Shown: positions 1 through 7,536 of the stretch, piece by piece | Layout: the number at the start of each line of letters is the position of its first letter | Position numbering within the stretch: position 1 is the stretch's first letter | NCBI RefSeq assembly: GCF_001865065.1 | Contig: NZ_MJGN01000067.1 | Coordinates: 1 to 54,476, forward strand | Direction of reading: 5' to 3' | Length of the DNA: 54,476 nucleotides | DNA from: Curtobacterium sp. MCBA15_008 | GTDB lineage: Bacteria > Actinomycetota > Actinomycetes > Actinomycetales > Microbacteriaceae | Notes under the pieces: generated by a model | Seen by the model: only the letters and a program-made list of their open reading frames with translations | What the model was told of the DNA's origin: nothing | The model's database searches: none | Position numbers and translations under genes: made by a program

Positions 1-15
1 CGCCTCCAGTCCGTC
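1..15. repeat. Partial copy of the GGACTGGAGGCGCGG palindrome family
   Basis: The window opens inside one arm of the dispersed repeat seen complete at 5897-5944: CGCCTCCAGTCCGTC is identical to the last 15 bases of that palindrome. It lies 50 bp beyond the mshC stop codon, the same kind of 3' position as the copies after ndh (5897) and SURF1 (54456). The other arm would lie outside the window. A role as terminator or REP-like element is an inference. Confidence 0.5.
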
Positions 16-65
16 GTGGGGTCAGGACGGGCGCGGCGCGCCCCGCCTGGTCGCCACCGGACCGA

Positions 66-1310
66 TCAGCCCAGCCGGATGCCGAGCAGGGCGTCGACCA
101 GGTCGACGAGCTCGGGCGTGACCGCGGTCCCGCCCGCGATCGCGGTGTCGACCGCCGCGACTGCGCCGGGCGTGTCGAGGTCGTCGGCGACCCGTGCACG
201 GACGCGCGCGGCGACCTCGGCCGCGTCGTCGGCGTGACCGGCGTCGGCACCGGAGGCCCACGCGTCCCACGTCGCCAGGCGCGTGGTGGCGCTCGTCAGC
301 TCCGAGTCGAACCACTCCCAGTCGTCGGAGTACTTGTGCGAGAGCAGGGCGAGCCGGATCGCCCGCGGGTCGGCGCCGTCGTCGAGCAGCCTCCGCACGG
401 TGACGAGGTTGCCGAGCGACTTCGAGATCTTCTCGCCCTGGTAGGCGATCATCCCGGTGTGCACGAACGCGGCCGCGAGGGGCTGGTGCGCGAGCGCGGC
501 GGCGTGCCCGGCGCTCATCTCGTGGTGCGGGAAGACGAGGTCGCTGCCGCCGCCCTGCACGCTGATCGGCAGGCCGAGGCGGTCACCGGCGATGACGCTG
601 CACTCGATGTGCCAACCGGGTCGCCCGGGGCCGACCGCACCGTCCCAGCTCGGCTCCCCCGCGCGGGCCGCACGCCAGAGCAGCGGGTCGAGCGGATCGC
701 GCTTGCCGGCACGGTCCGGGTCGCCGCCGCGCTCCGCCGACAGCGCGAGCATCGTCTCGCGGTCGAGGCCGCTCTCGTCGCCGAGGGTCCACGCCTCGGT
801 CGGACGGTTCACGTCGAAGTAGAGGTCGTCGCCCTCGGACTCGGGCGTCGGGACGGCGTAGGCGTAGCCGGTCTCCTGCAGGAACGCGACGGCCTCGGCG
901 ATGCGCTCGACCTCGTCGGTGACGGCCACGAAGTCGTCCGGGGGCAGGACGCGCAGGGCTTCCATGTCGCGACGGAACAGGTCGATCTGCGACGCGGCGA
1001 GCTCCTGCCAGTCGACGCCGTCGCGAGCCGCGCGCTCGAGGAGCGGGTCGTCGACGTCGGTGGTGTTCTGCGCGTACTCGACCTCGAGCCCGGCGTCGCG
1101 CCAGACCCGACCGAGCGTGTCGAACGCCAGGTAGGTGGCCGCGTGGCCGAGGTGGGTGGCGTCGTACGGGGTGATGCCGCAGACGTAGAGCGCGGCACGC
1201 TCCTCGCCACCGGTCGGGTCGACGGGCCTGCCGCTCGCCGTGTCGTGCACGACGGGGCGCGGCGCGGAACCGGGGACCTCGGGAACGGACGGGACCTGCC
1301 AGGCCCTCAC
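66..1310 (-). CDS. mshC: Cysteine--1-D-myo-inosityl 2-amino-2-deoxy-alpha-D-glucopyranoside ligase (mycothiol ligase MshC)
   Basis: This cytoplasmic enzyme joins cysteine to GlcN-Ins with ATP, the ligase step of mycothiol synthesis. The 414-aa protein has the class I cysteinyl-tRNA synthetase fold: HLGH at residues 53-56 (HIGH motif), KISKS at 294-298 (KMSKS motif), and candidate zinc ligands C44, C237 and the H262-H263 region. It lacks the C-terminal tRNA-binding domain of CysS, and about 412 aa is normal for MshC. The start is the GTG at 1308-1310, which overlaps the uppP stop by four bases (GTGA); the open frame continues upstream only as a shadow of uppP. It is probably translated by coupling from uppP. 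CysS is the alternative, but length and neighbour favour MshC. Confidence 0.93.
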   Translation of the reverse strand: MRAWQVPSVPEVPGSAPRPVVHDTASGRPVDPTGGEERAALYVCGITPYDATHLGHAATYLAFDTLGRVWRDAGLEVEYAQNTTDVDDPLLERAARDGVDWQELAASQIDLFRRDMEALRVLPPDDFVAVTDEVERIAEAVAFLQETGYAYAVPTPESEGDDLYFDVNRPTEAWTLGDESGLDRETMLALSAERGGDPDRAGKRDPLDPLLWRAARAGEPSWDGAVGPGRPGWHIECSVIAGDRLGLPISVQGGGSDLVFPHHEMSAGHAAALAHQPLAAAFVHTGMIAYQGEKISKSLGNLVTVRRLLDDGADPRAIRLALLSHKYSDDWEWFDSELTSATTRLATWDAWASGADAGHADDAAEVAARVRARVADDLDTPGAVAAVDTAIAGGTAVTPELVDLVDALLGIRLG

Positions 1311-2137
1311 GGCTGGATCACTCCGAGCGACAACAACACGATGAGAACGATACCGAGTGCGATCCGGTAGACCACGAAGGGAAGGAAGCTCCGCTTGCTG
1401 ATGTAGTTCATGAACGCCGCGATCACGACGAAGCCGACGACGAAGGCGACCACCGTCGCGATGAGCGTGTCGGCGAGGCCGAACGGGGCGCCCGAGTCGC
1501 CGAGGCTCGTCGCGGCCTCGTACAGCCCGGACAGGAACACCGCGGGCACGGCGAGCAGGAACGCGAACCGCGCGGCGGCCGGACGGGTGTAGCCGAGGGC
1601 CAGGCCCATCGACACCGTCGCACCCGACCGCGAGACGCCGGGGACGAGGGCGAGCACCTGGGCCAGGCCGATCAGGATGCCGCCGCCGAACGTCATGTGC
1701 TCGATGCGGCGGACCTTGCGCCCGAGCACGTCGGCCACGCCGAGGACGATGCCGAACACCACGAGGACGATCGCGACGATCCAGAGCGACCGGAACGTGG
1801 TCTCGATGGAGTCCTTGAGGAGCAGCCCCGCGATGCCGATCGGGATGGTGCCGATGATCACCAACCAGCCGAGCCGGGCGTCCGGGTCGTTCCGCGGCAC
1901 GGTCTTCCCCGAGAGCGACCGGAACCACCGCCCGATGATCCGGGTGATGTCTCGCCAGAAGTAGATGAGCACGGCGGTCTCGGTGCCGAGCTGCGTCACC
2001 GCGGTGAAGGCCGCGCCGGGGTCCTTCGCGTCGGGCAGGAAGAGCCCGACGATCCGGAGGTGGGCGCTCGACGAGACGGGCAGGAACTCGGTGAGCCCCT
2101 GGACGAAGCCGAGGAAGATCGCCTCGAGGATGTGCAT
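1307..2137 (-). CDS. uppP: Undecaprenyl-diphosphatase (UppP/BacA)
   Basis: This integral membrane phosphatase converts undecaprenyl pyrophosphate to the monophosphate, recycling the lipid carrier for peptidoglycan; excess confers bacitracin tolerance. The 276-aa protein is almost entirely hydrophobic helices and carries the family signatures [15 protein letters not shown] (from residue 13) and PGVSRSG, which supply the catalytic Glu, Ser and Arg residues. Length is typical. The ATG at 2135-2137 lies 62 bp beyond the M20 peptidase stop, so the gene may be read with that gene or from its own promoter. mshC follows with a four-base overlap, an arrangement common in actinobacteria. Confidence 0.95.
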   Translation of the reverse strand: MHILEAIFLGFVQGLTEFLPVSSSAHLRIVGLFLPDAKDPGAAFTAVTQLGTETAVLIYFWRDITRIIGRWFRSLSGKTVPRNDPDARLGWLVIIGTIPIGIAGLLLKDSIETTFRSLWIVAIVLVVFGIVLGVADVLGRKVRRIEHMTFGGGILIGLAQVLALVPGVSRSGATVSMGLALGYTRPAAARFAFLLAVPAVFLSGLYEAATSLGDSGAPFGLADTLIATVVAFVVGFVVIAAFMNYISKRSFLPFVVYRIALGIVLIVLLSLGVIQP

Positions 2138-2199
2138 CGGGCTGGCCTTTCGCGCGAAGGTCGGTCAGGACACCGCCACGAAGGCGACCACGAACAATA

Positions 2200-3516
2200 T
2201 CAGTACGTGGCCAGGAGGTCGCCGAGAACTCGCCGCCCGAACGCCAGCGACGCGAGCGGCACCCGCTCGTCGACGCCGTGGAACATCGCCGGGAAGTCCA
2301 CGCCGGCCGGCAGCTGCAGCGGCACGAAGCCGTAGCCCGCGATGCCGAGGGTCGAGAGCGCCTTGTTGTCCGTCCCGCCGGAGAGCAGGTACGGCAGGAC
2401 CGGGGCGCCCGGGTCGTGACGGTCGAGGACGTCGCGCACGGCGTCGACGAGCGGTCCGCCGAAGTCCTGCTCGAGTCCGACGTCCTGGTGGGTCATCGTG
2501 ATCGTCACGTCGTCGCCGGCGAGCTCGCGGACGCGTGCGAGCACCGCGTCCTCGTCGCCCGGCAGGCAGCGGATGTCGACGAGCGCCTCGGCCTGGTCCG
2601 GGATGACGTTGTGCTTGTACCCGGCGCGCAGCTGCGTGGGGTTCGTCGTCGTGTGCAGCGCCGCGTGGATGAAGCGCGAGGCCGAGCCCGTCGCGAGTGC
2701 GACTTCGTCCGGCCCGGTCGTCTCCGGGTCGACCCCGAGGAAGCCGGCGATCTCCCGCACCATCGCCTCGGTCGTCGCGGACAGTCGCACCGGCCACTCC
2801 TCGCTGCCGATCCGTGCGACGGCCCGGGCGAGCTTCGTGACCGCGTTGTCGCGGATGACGTGCGACCCGTGCGCCGCCGTGCCCGTGGCGGTCAGCGTGA
2901 TCCAGAGCAACGCCTTCTCACCCGTCTGCAGCAGGTACGCGCGACGGTCGCCGAGCGTGACCGAGTAGCCGCCGACCTCGCTGATCGCCGCGGTCGCCCC
3001 CTCGAACACCTCGGGGTGGTGCGTGACGACGTGGTGCGCGCCGAGGACGCCGCCGGCCTCTTCGTCGGCGAAGTACGCGATCACCAGGTCGCGCTCGGGG
3101 GCGCCGTGCTGCTCGATGACGTCGCCGAGGGACGTCAGCATCATCGCGTCCATGTTCTTCATGTCGACGGCGCCGCGACCCCAGAGCATGCCGTCCTTGA
3201 CCTCGCCGCCGAACGGGTCCACCGACCAGTTCGCCGGGTCCGCCGGCACCACGTCGAGGTGCCCGTGCACGACCAGCGCCGGCTTGTCACGGTTGCGACC
3301 GGGAACCCGTGCGACGACGCTCATCCGGTCCGGGTCGGACTCGAACAGCTGCGGCTCGAGCCCGAGCGCCCGGAGCTTCGCCTCGACGTAGTGCGCCGCC
3401 TCGGTCTCGCCGCGGGACTTCCCCTCGCCCCAGTTCGTCGTGTCGATGCGGATGAGGTCTCGGGCGATCGCCGCGGTGGCCTCGAGGTCGGTCAGCGTGG
3501 CCTCCGGGTTCGTCAT
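2200..3516 (-). CDS. M20/M25/M40 family metallo-hydrolase (dipeptidase-like)
   Basis: This is a cytoplasmic di-zinc exopeptidase or amidohydrolase of the ArgE/DapE/CPG2 group, 438 aa. Visible metal and catalytic residues are H86 and D88 in HGHLD (84-88), bridging D118 in GRGAVDMKN, and E152-E153 in ADEEAGG. A lid or dimerisation domain follows in the middle of the chain. The exact substrate cannot be read from sequence; dipeptides or N-acyl amino acids are likely. The ATG at 3514-3516 has a TAGCGT box six bases upstream, so the mRNA is probably leaderless. uppP and mshC lie downstream on the same strand. Confidence 0.88.
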   Translation of the reverse strand: MTNPEATLTDLEATAAIARDLIRIDTTNWGEGKSRGETEAAHYVEAKLRALGLEPQLFESDPDRMSVVARVPGRNRDKPALVVHGHLDVVPADPANWSVDPFGGEVKDGMLWGRGAVDMKNMDAMMLTSLGDVIEQHGAPERDLVIAYFADEEAGGVLGAHHVVTHHPEVFEGATAAISEVGGYSVTLGDRRAYLLQTGEKALLWITLTATGTAAHGSHVIRDNAVTKLARAVARIGSEEWPVRLSATTEAMVREIAGFLGVDPETTGPDEVALATGSASRFIHAALHTTTNPTQLRAGYKHNVIPDQAEALVDIRCLPGDEDAVLARVRELAGDDVTITMTHQDVGLEQDFGGPLVDAVRDVLDRHDPGAPVLPYLLSGGTDNKALSTLGIAGYGFVPLQLPAGVDFPAMFHGVDERVPLASLAFGRRVLGDLLATY

Positions 3517-3522
3517 GCCCCC

Positions 3523-3528
3523 ACGCTA
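3523..3528 (-). promoter_or_regulatory. -10 box of the leaderless M20 peptidase promoter
   Basis: Read on the minus strand, TAGCGT stands six bases before the ATG of the M20 peptidase. This spacing puts the transcription start on the A of the ATG. The same arrangement recurs at many genes in the window. No clear -35 hexamer is visible. Confidence 0.55.
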
Positions 3529-3677
3529 CCGGTCGCCGTCGCACCCACTGCGGAGCCGGACTCCGGCGGACGCGCCCGGGATGCGCGTCCGTGTTCATCG
3601 AGCGTTCAGACCCGTGCTAGTGTCTTCTCTCGGCAGGAACGCCGGGGAAAACCCGGGAAACAGACACCAGACACCCT

Positions 3678-3763
3678 GTCCGGGTGGCGGAATTGGTAGA
3701 CGCGCTAGCTTGAGGTGCTAGTGCCCGTATTAGGGCGTGGGGGTTCAAGTCCCCCCTCGGACA
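3678..3763 (+). tRNA. tRNA-Leu (anticodon GAG)
   Basis: An 86-nt class II tRNA. The acceptor arms GTCCGGG and CTCGGAC pair with one G-T wobble, the anticodon stem is CTAGC/GCTAG with loop TTGAGGT, and the anticodon GAG is at 3712-3714, reading CUC/CUU leucine codons. A long variable arm (about TGCCCGTATTAGGGCG) and the T arm GGGGGTTCAAGTCCCCC are present. CCA is not encoded. A terminator hairpin follows nine bases later. It stands alone between the M20 peptidase (divergent) and the dehydrogenase operon. The candidate -10 TAGTGT at 3618-3623 is a weak guess. Confidence 0.96.
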
Positions 3764-3772
3764 CAGAAGACG

Positions 3773-3804
3773 AATGCCCCCTGACCTGGCGGTCGGGGGG
3801 CATT
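3773..3804 (+). terminator. Rho-independent terminator of tRNA-Leu
   Basis: AATGCCCCCTGACC (3773-3786) and GGTCGGGGGGCATT (3791-3804) form a 14-bp stem with one G-U pair and a TGGC loop, followed by TTGCTGTTGG. The T-tract is poor, as is usual in high-GC actinobacteria. The remaining 155 bases to the next gene (3805-3959) show no gene that I can support. Confidence 0.85.
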
Positions 3805-3959
3805 TGCTGTTGGTCGACGGTGTCGTACGGACGCGCCCGTATCCGTTGTGCATGGAGCGACACCGCACTCGTCGAACGACGCGTGGGACGTCGCACGATG
3901 CACACGCACAGACCCTCCCACCCGCCGAACGCCGGCGCGGCACCAGCGCCGCATGGCCC

Positions 3960-4541
3960 TCAGCGGCGCCGCAACCGCCGCACGAGCAGCACGGCACCAC
4001 CGAGCGCGGCGAGCCACCCCCAGTTCGCCACGAGCGGGTCGAGCAACTGGTGCCGCCAGTCCCGCCGCGACGACCCCAGCCGCGAGGCCACGGGGTGCTT
4101 CCCCCGCTCGGCGCGCACCCCCGTCTCGCGGATGACCCGGTCCGGCCGCCCGTGCAGCGCGTCCGTCACCCGGTGCACCCCGACGTCGAGCCGATCCCCG
4201 ACGACGAGGAGCATCCAGTGCGCCAGCCGGCCCTCGCTGAACCTCGCGTACGCCAGGCGCCGCACCGCTCCCGGCACCCCTCGGAGCGGCTGCGCGGTGC
4301 CGAACACCGGCGTGACGTGCGCGTGCTCGATCGACCGCTCCCGGCCGGCAGCGCCGGGCTGCTGCGCCGGGACCTCCCAGTGCGCACCGGTCGCGGCGCC
4401 GGCCGAGCGCGAGAGCTTCGGCACCGACGGCCGGTCCGCCGGGTCGAGGTCGCTCCCCCACCCGGGGATCCGGGCGCGGAGTTCCTCGGCGGACGGCACC
4501 CGTCGCGGTGGATCGGCGATGTACGGGGTGTGGTCGGACAT
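3960..4541 (-). CDS. Hypothetical protein with C-terminal membrane anchor, co-operonic with zinc alcohol dehydrogenase
   Basis: A 193-aa protein that I do not recognise by family. The N-terminal part is proline- and charge-rich (DPPRRVPSAEELRAR from about residue 9), the middle is compact, and the C-terminus has one membrane helix (about residues 172-187, NWGWLAALGGAVLLVRR) ending in arginines, so the protein is probably tail-anchored with the body in the cytoplasm. The ATG at 4539-4541 was chosen because GAGGAGG lies just upstream; the longer frame runs back into the dehydrogenase. It begins 11 bp after that gene's stop, so the two are surely cotranscribed. A link to dehydrogenase function is an inference. 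Confidence 0.8.
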   Translation of the reverse strand: MSDHTPYIADPPRRVPSAEELRARIPGWGSDLDPADRPSVPKLSRSAGAATGAHWEVPAQQPGAAGRERSIEHAHVTPVFGTAQPLRGVPGAVRRLAYARFSEGRLAHWMLLVVGDRLDVGVHRVTDALHGRPDRVIRETGVRAERGKHPVASRLGSSRRDWRHQLLDPLVANWGWLAALGGAVLLVRRLRRR

Positions 4542-4552
4542 GTCGGGCCTCC

Positions 4553-5692
4553 TCACGGCACGACGACGGTCTTGATGCAACCGTCGAGCTTGGACGAGAA
4601 CACGTGGTAGCCCTCGGCGATGTGCTCGAGGGGGATGCGGTGCGTGATGATGTCGCTCGGCTTGAAGTGCCCGGCCTGGATGTGCTCGAGCAACCGTGGC
4701 CACTGGCGCTTCACGTGGGCCTGGTTCGTGTGGATCGTGACGCCCTTGTTCATCGCGTCGCCGAACTTCACCGCGCTCGGGATCGGACCGTACGCACCGA
4801 TCGCCGAGACCGTTCCGCCCTTGCGGACGCCGTCGATCGCCCAGTTGAGCGCCGTCGGGGACCCGCCCTGCAGCTTGAGCTTCGAGGCGGTGACCTGCTG
4901 GGTGAAGTTGCCGTCCGCCTCGGCTCCGACGGCGTCGATCACGCTGTCCGCACCGAGGAAGTCGGTCTGCTTCTTCATCTCGAGCACGACGTCGTCGACC
5001 TCGGCGAAGTTGATCGTCTCGGCGTGCGCGAAGCTTCGGGCCTTCTCGAGCCGGTACTCGAGCTGGTCAACGACGATCACCCGGCCGGCTCCCATGAACC
5101 ACGCGAACGCGGCGGAGAACAGTCCGACCGGCCCGGCGCCGAGCACCACGACGGTGTCGCCCTCGCGGATCGACGCCAGCTGCGCCCCGAAGTACCCGGT
5201 GCTCAGTGCGTCCGTCATGAGGAGGGCGTCCTCGTCGTCGAGCCAGTCCGGGATCACCTGGGGTCCGACGTCGGCGAACGGCACCCGCACGCGCTCGGCC
5301 TGCCCGCCGTCGTACCCGCCGGTGGTGTGCGAGTACCCGTAGATACCACCGACTGCGGTGGCGTTCGGGTTCACGTTGTGGCAGTTCGCGAAGAGTCCGC
5401 GGGCACAGAACCAACAGGTCCCGCACGAGATGTTGAACGGGACCATCACGCGGTCCCCGACCGACAGGGTCTCGACGGACGAGCCGATCTGCTCGACGAC
5501 CCCGATGAACTCGTGGCCGAACGTGTGCCCGACGCGGGTGTCGGGCATCATGCCGTGGTACAGGTGCAGGTCCGACCCGCAGATCGCCGCGCGTTCCACC
5601 CGGACGATCGCGTCGTTCGGGTGCTCGACCCGCGGGTCGGGCTTCTCCTCGACGCGGACCCGGTAGGGCCCGCGGTACGTCATCGCTCGCAT
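4553..5692 (-). CDS. Zinc-dependent alcohol dehydrogenase, glutathione-independent formaldehyde dehydrogenase-like
   Basis: A cytoplasmic medium-chain dehydrogenase of 379 aa that oxidises an alcohol or aldehyde adduct with NAD(P). The catalytic zinc ligands are C38 (CGSDLH), H60 and E61 (GHEF); the structural zinc lobe has C90, C93, C96 and C104. A Rossmann glycine motif (VVLGAGPVG) follows. The ATG at 5690-5692 is preceded by AGGAG at six bases; a second in-frame ATG lies at 5683. The upstream region is odd: a 37-base G run (C run on the coding strand) lies 155 bases before the start. The substrate is uncertain; threonine or sorbitol dehydrogenases are alternatives. Confidence 0.88.
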   Translation of the reverse strand: MRAMTYRGPYRVRVEEKPDPRVEHPNDAIVRVERAAICGSDLHLYHGMMPDTRVGHTFGHEFIGVVEQIGSSVETLSVGDRVMVPFNISCGTCWFCARGLFANCHNVNPNATAVGGIYGYSHTTGGYDGGQAERVRVPFADVGPQVIPDWLDDEDALLMTDALSTGYFGAQLASIREGDTVVVLGAGPVGLFSAAFAWFMGAGRVIVVDQLEYRLEKARSFAHAETINFAEVDDVVLEMKKQTDFLGADSVIDAVGAEADGNFTQQVTASKLKLQGGSPTALNWAIDGVRKGGTVSAIGAYGPIPSAVKFGDAMNKGVTIHTNQAHVKRQWPRLLEHIQAGHFKPSDIITHRIPLEHIAEGYHVFSSKLDGCIKTVVVP

Positions 5693-5823
5693 GGGCGCTC
5701 CTGTCGCTGGACGTGCCCAGGCTCGCGCGCCGCACGTGGGAGACGATCCAGGTCCGCGCACTTTGACCACTGCCCTCGCGATACGCAACGTCGGCGACAG
5801 CGCGCAGAGAGATACCGCTGCGA

Positions 5824-5840
5824 GCAACCGCCGAGGTTGC
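5824..5840. promoter_or_regulatory. Candidate operator GCAACC-N5-GGTTGC upstream of the alcohol dehydrogenase
   Basis: A six-base inverted repeat with a five-base centre lies between the poly-G run and the dehydrogenase start. It could bind a dimeric regulator of that operon. A possible promoter TTGCGT/CAAAGT with 17-bp spacing lies nearer the gene on the minus strand. Both calls rest on pattern alone. Confidence 0.25.
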
Positions 5841-5846
5841 GTTTTG

Positions 5847-5885
<39 letters not shown>

Positions 5886-5896
5886 GGGGACCCCGG

Positions 5897-5944
5897 GACG
5901 GACTGGAGGCGCGGTGCCAGCTGGCACCGCGCCTCCAGTCCGTC
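5897..5944. terminator. 48-bp perfect palindrome 12 bp beyond the ndh stop (terminator or REP-like element)
   Basis: Two 24-base arms meet with no spacer: GACGGACTGGAGGCGCGG... is followed by its exact reverse complement. It begins 12 bp beyond the ndh stop on the minus strand. An extruded hairpin could end ndh transcription, but there is no U tract; the transcript would run into poly-C. Arms or half-copies recur at 1, 38399, 43084, 44113, 46037, 51099 and 54456, so this is a dispersed element and not just a local terminator. Confidence 0.6.
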
Positions 5945-5956
5945 GGACGGTCGCGT

Positions 5957-7285
5957 CTAGCTCTTCGACGCCTCGACGAAGTTGCGTCGCGGGTCCGTCT
6001 CCTTGATGAGCGAGGTCGCGTCGCGACCCGACACGGCACCGGTGACCCAGCCGATGATGATGCGGGCCTTCCGGTTCAGGGTCGGCATCGCGTACACGTG
6101 GTACGAGCGGTGCGCGAGCCACGCGAGCAGGTTCGTCATCTTGATGCCCTTGATGTTCGCCGCACCCTTGGCGACACCGTACGACGCGACGGTGCCGATC
6201 GACGGGTGGCGGTACTCCTCGAGGGGCTTGCCGGTGATCGTGGCGACCACGTTGTCCGCCGCGACGACGGCCTGACGGACCGCGTTCTGCGCGTTCGGCG
6301 GGTAGTACGCCGGCTGCTTGTCGGCGGTCAGGTCGGGCACCTGTGCGACGTCGCCGAGGCCCCAGACGCCGGGGACGACCTCGTGAGTCTCCTCGTTCTC
6401 GACCTGGAGCTTCGCGTTCGCGGCGAGGTGGCCCTTCGGTCCGCGCGGCAGGTCGGACGCGTCGAGGAGCGGGTTCGGCTTGACGCCCGCGGTCCAGACG
6501 AGCAGGCCGGTGGCGAACTCGTCACCGTCCGACAGCTTCACGACGCCGCCCTCACAGCTGGGCATCGTGGTCTTCAGGCGGACGTCGATGCCACGGGCGC
6601 GGAGGGACTCGAGGGTCCACTTCGACAGCTCCGGGCCGACCTCGGGGGCGACGCGGTCGAGCGCGTCGATGAGGACCCAGCGCGGGTGCTCGCCGGCGAG
6701 CGACGGGTACGTCTTGATGGCGGCCTGCGACACGTCGAAGAGCTCACCGATCGCCTCGACGCCGGTGTAGCCACCGCCGACGAAGATGCTCGTGAGCAGG
6801 CGGCGACGCTCGTCCTCGTCGCGGGTGGCAGCGGCCTTCGCGATGTTGTCGAGGAGCTTGGCGCGCACGTAGGCGGCCTCTTCCACGCTCTTGAAGCCGA
6901 CGCCGAACTCCTCGAGCCCCGGGGTCGGGAAGGTGCGGGTGACCGAGCCGAGCGCGACGACGAGCTGGTCGTAGCCGAGCGTGCGATCGTCGCCGCCGGC
7001 CGTGGCGATCGTGACCGTCTTGTCAGCGGACGAGATGCCGGTGACCTTGCCCTGGATCACGCGGGTCTTGCGGAGCGCACGACGCAGCTCCACCGTGACG
7101 TCCTTCGGGGCGATGTGGCCGCCGGCGACCTCCGGCAGGAACGGCAGGTAGGTGTAGTACGTGTTCTGGTCCACCAGCGTGATGCGCATCGGCACCGTGG
7201 CCGCGTGCTTCTGGAGCTGCTTGACGGTGGTGTAGCCAGCGGAGCCGCCGCCGAGGACGAGGACGTGAGGGATCGAGTCTGCCAT
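5957..7285 (-). CDS. ndh: Type II NADH dehydrogenase (NAD(P)/FAD-dependent oxidoreductase)
   Basis: A 442-aa monotopic flavoprotein that passes electrons from NADH to menaquinone without proton pumping. The FAD-binding glycine motif GGGSAG is at 12-17; a second motif, FVGGGYTGVE, near residue 170 binds NAD(H); and a C-terminal WGLGDVA matches the FAD-binding segment of the family. There is no long membrane helix; a C-terminal amphipathic part (around NLLAWLAHRSYHVYAM) fits membrane attachment. The start ATG at 7283-7285 follows TAGACC by six bases, so the message is short-leadered or leaderless. It is a monocistron ending at the 48-bp palindrome. Confidence 0.92.
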   Translation of the reverse strand: MADSIPHVLVLGGGSAGYTTVKQLQKHAATVPMRITLVDQNTYYTYLPFLPEVAGGHIAPKDVTVELRRALRKTRVIQGKVTGISSADKTVTIATAGGDDRTLGYDQLVVALGSVTRTFPTPGLEEFGVGFKSVEEAAYVRAKLLDNIAKAAATRDEDERRRLLTSIFVGGGYTGVEAIGELFDVSQAAIKTYPSLAGEHPRWVLIDALDRVAPEVGPELSKWTLESLRARGIDVRLKTTMPSCEGGVVKLSDGDEFATGLLVWTAGVKPNPLLDASDLPRGPKGHLAANAKLQVENEETHEVVPGVWGLGDVAQVPDLTADKQPAYYPPNAQNAVRQAVVAADNVVATITGKPLEEYRHPSIGTVASYGVAKGAANIKGIKMTNLLAWLAHRSYHVYAMPTLNRKARIIIGWVTGAVSGRDATSLIKETDPRRNFVEASKS

Positions 7286-7317
7286 TCCCCCGGTCTACCG
7301 GAGATTCGCTTGGTGTG

Positions 7318-7536
7318 TCATGAGGCCGCGCCGCCGCGCGGCCGATCCCGCAGCCGCCACCACGCCGTCTCGGCCAGTTCGACGCCCGTGTAGACCCCGT
7401 GCGGGGTCCGGCGCGACTCGGTCAGGGAGAAACGGCGCAGGCGGTACCCGCCGCCGAACCGGTCGATGATCGCCTCGGGCGAGGACTCGGCGTCGCGCTT
7501 GACGTACCAGGTGCGGTCGTCGACGGGTTCGATCAC
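7318..7536 (-). CDS. Small conserved-type protein coupled to the SF2 helicase
   Basis: A 72-aa basic protein that I do not recognise. It starts at GTG 7534-7536, overlapping the helicase stop by four bases (GTGA), which is the main reason to call it real. The sequence holds WYVKRDAESSPEAIIDRFG and a tryptophan pair near residue 60 (TAWWRLRDR), and has no membrane segment or cysteine. The coupling suggests equimolar synthesis with the helicase, so a small partner subunit or nucleic-acid-binding accessory is an inference. Confidence 0.75.
   Translation of the reverse strand: MIEPVDDRTWYVKRDAESSPEAIIDRFGGGYRLRRFSLTESRRTPHGVYTGVELAETAWWRLRDRPRGGAAS

Noticed and set aside
3678..3763. tRNA-Leu as an attachment site for an integrated element
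   Set aside because: No repeat of the tRNA 3' end and no integrase in the window; flanking genes look like ordinary chromosome.
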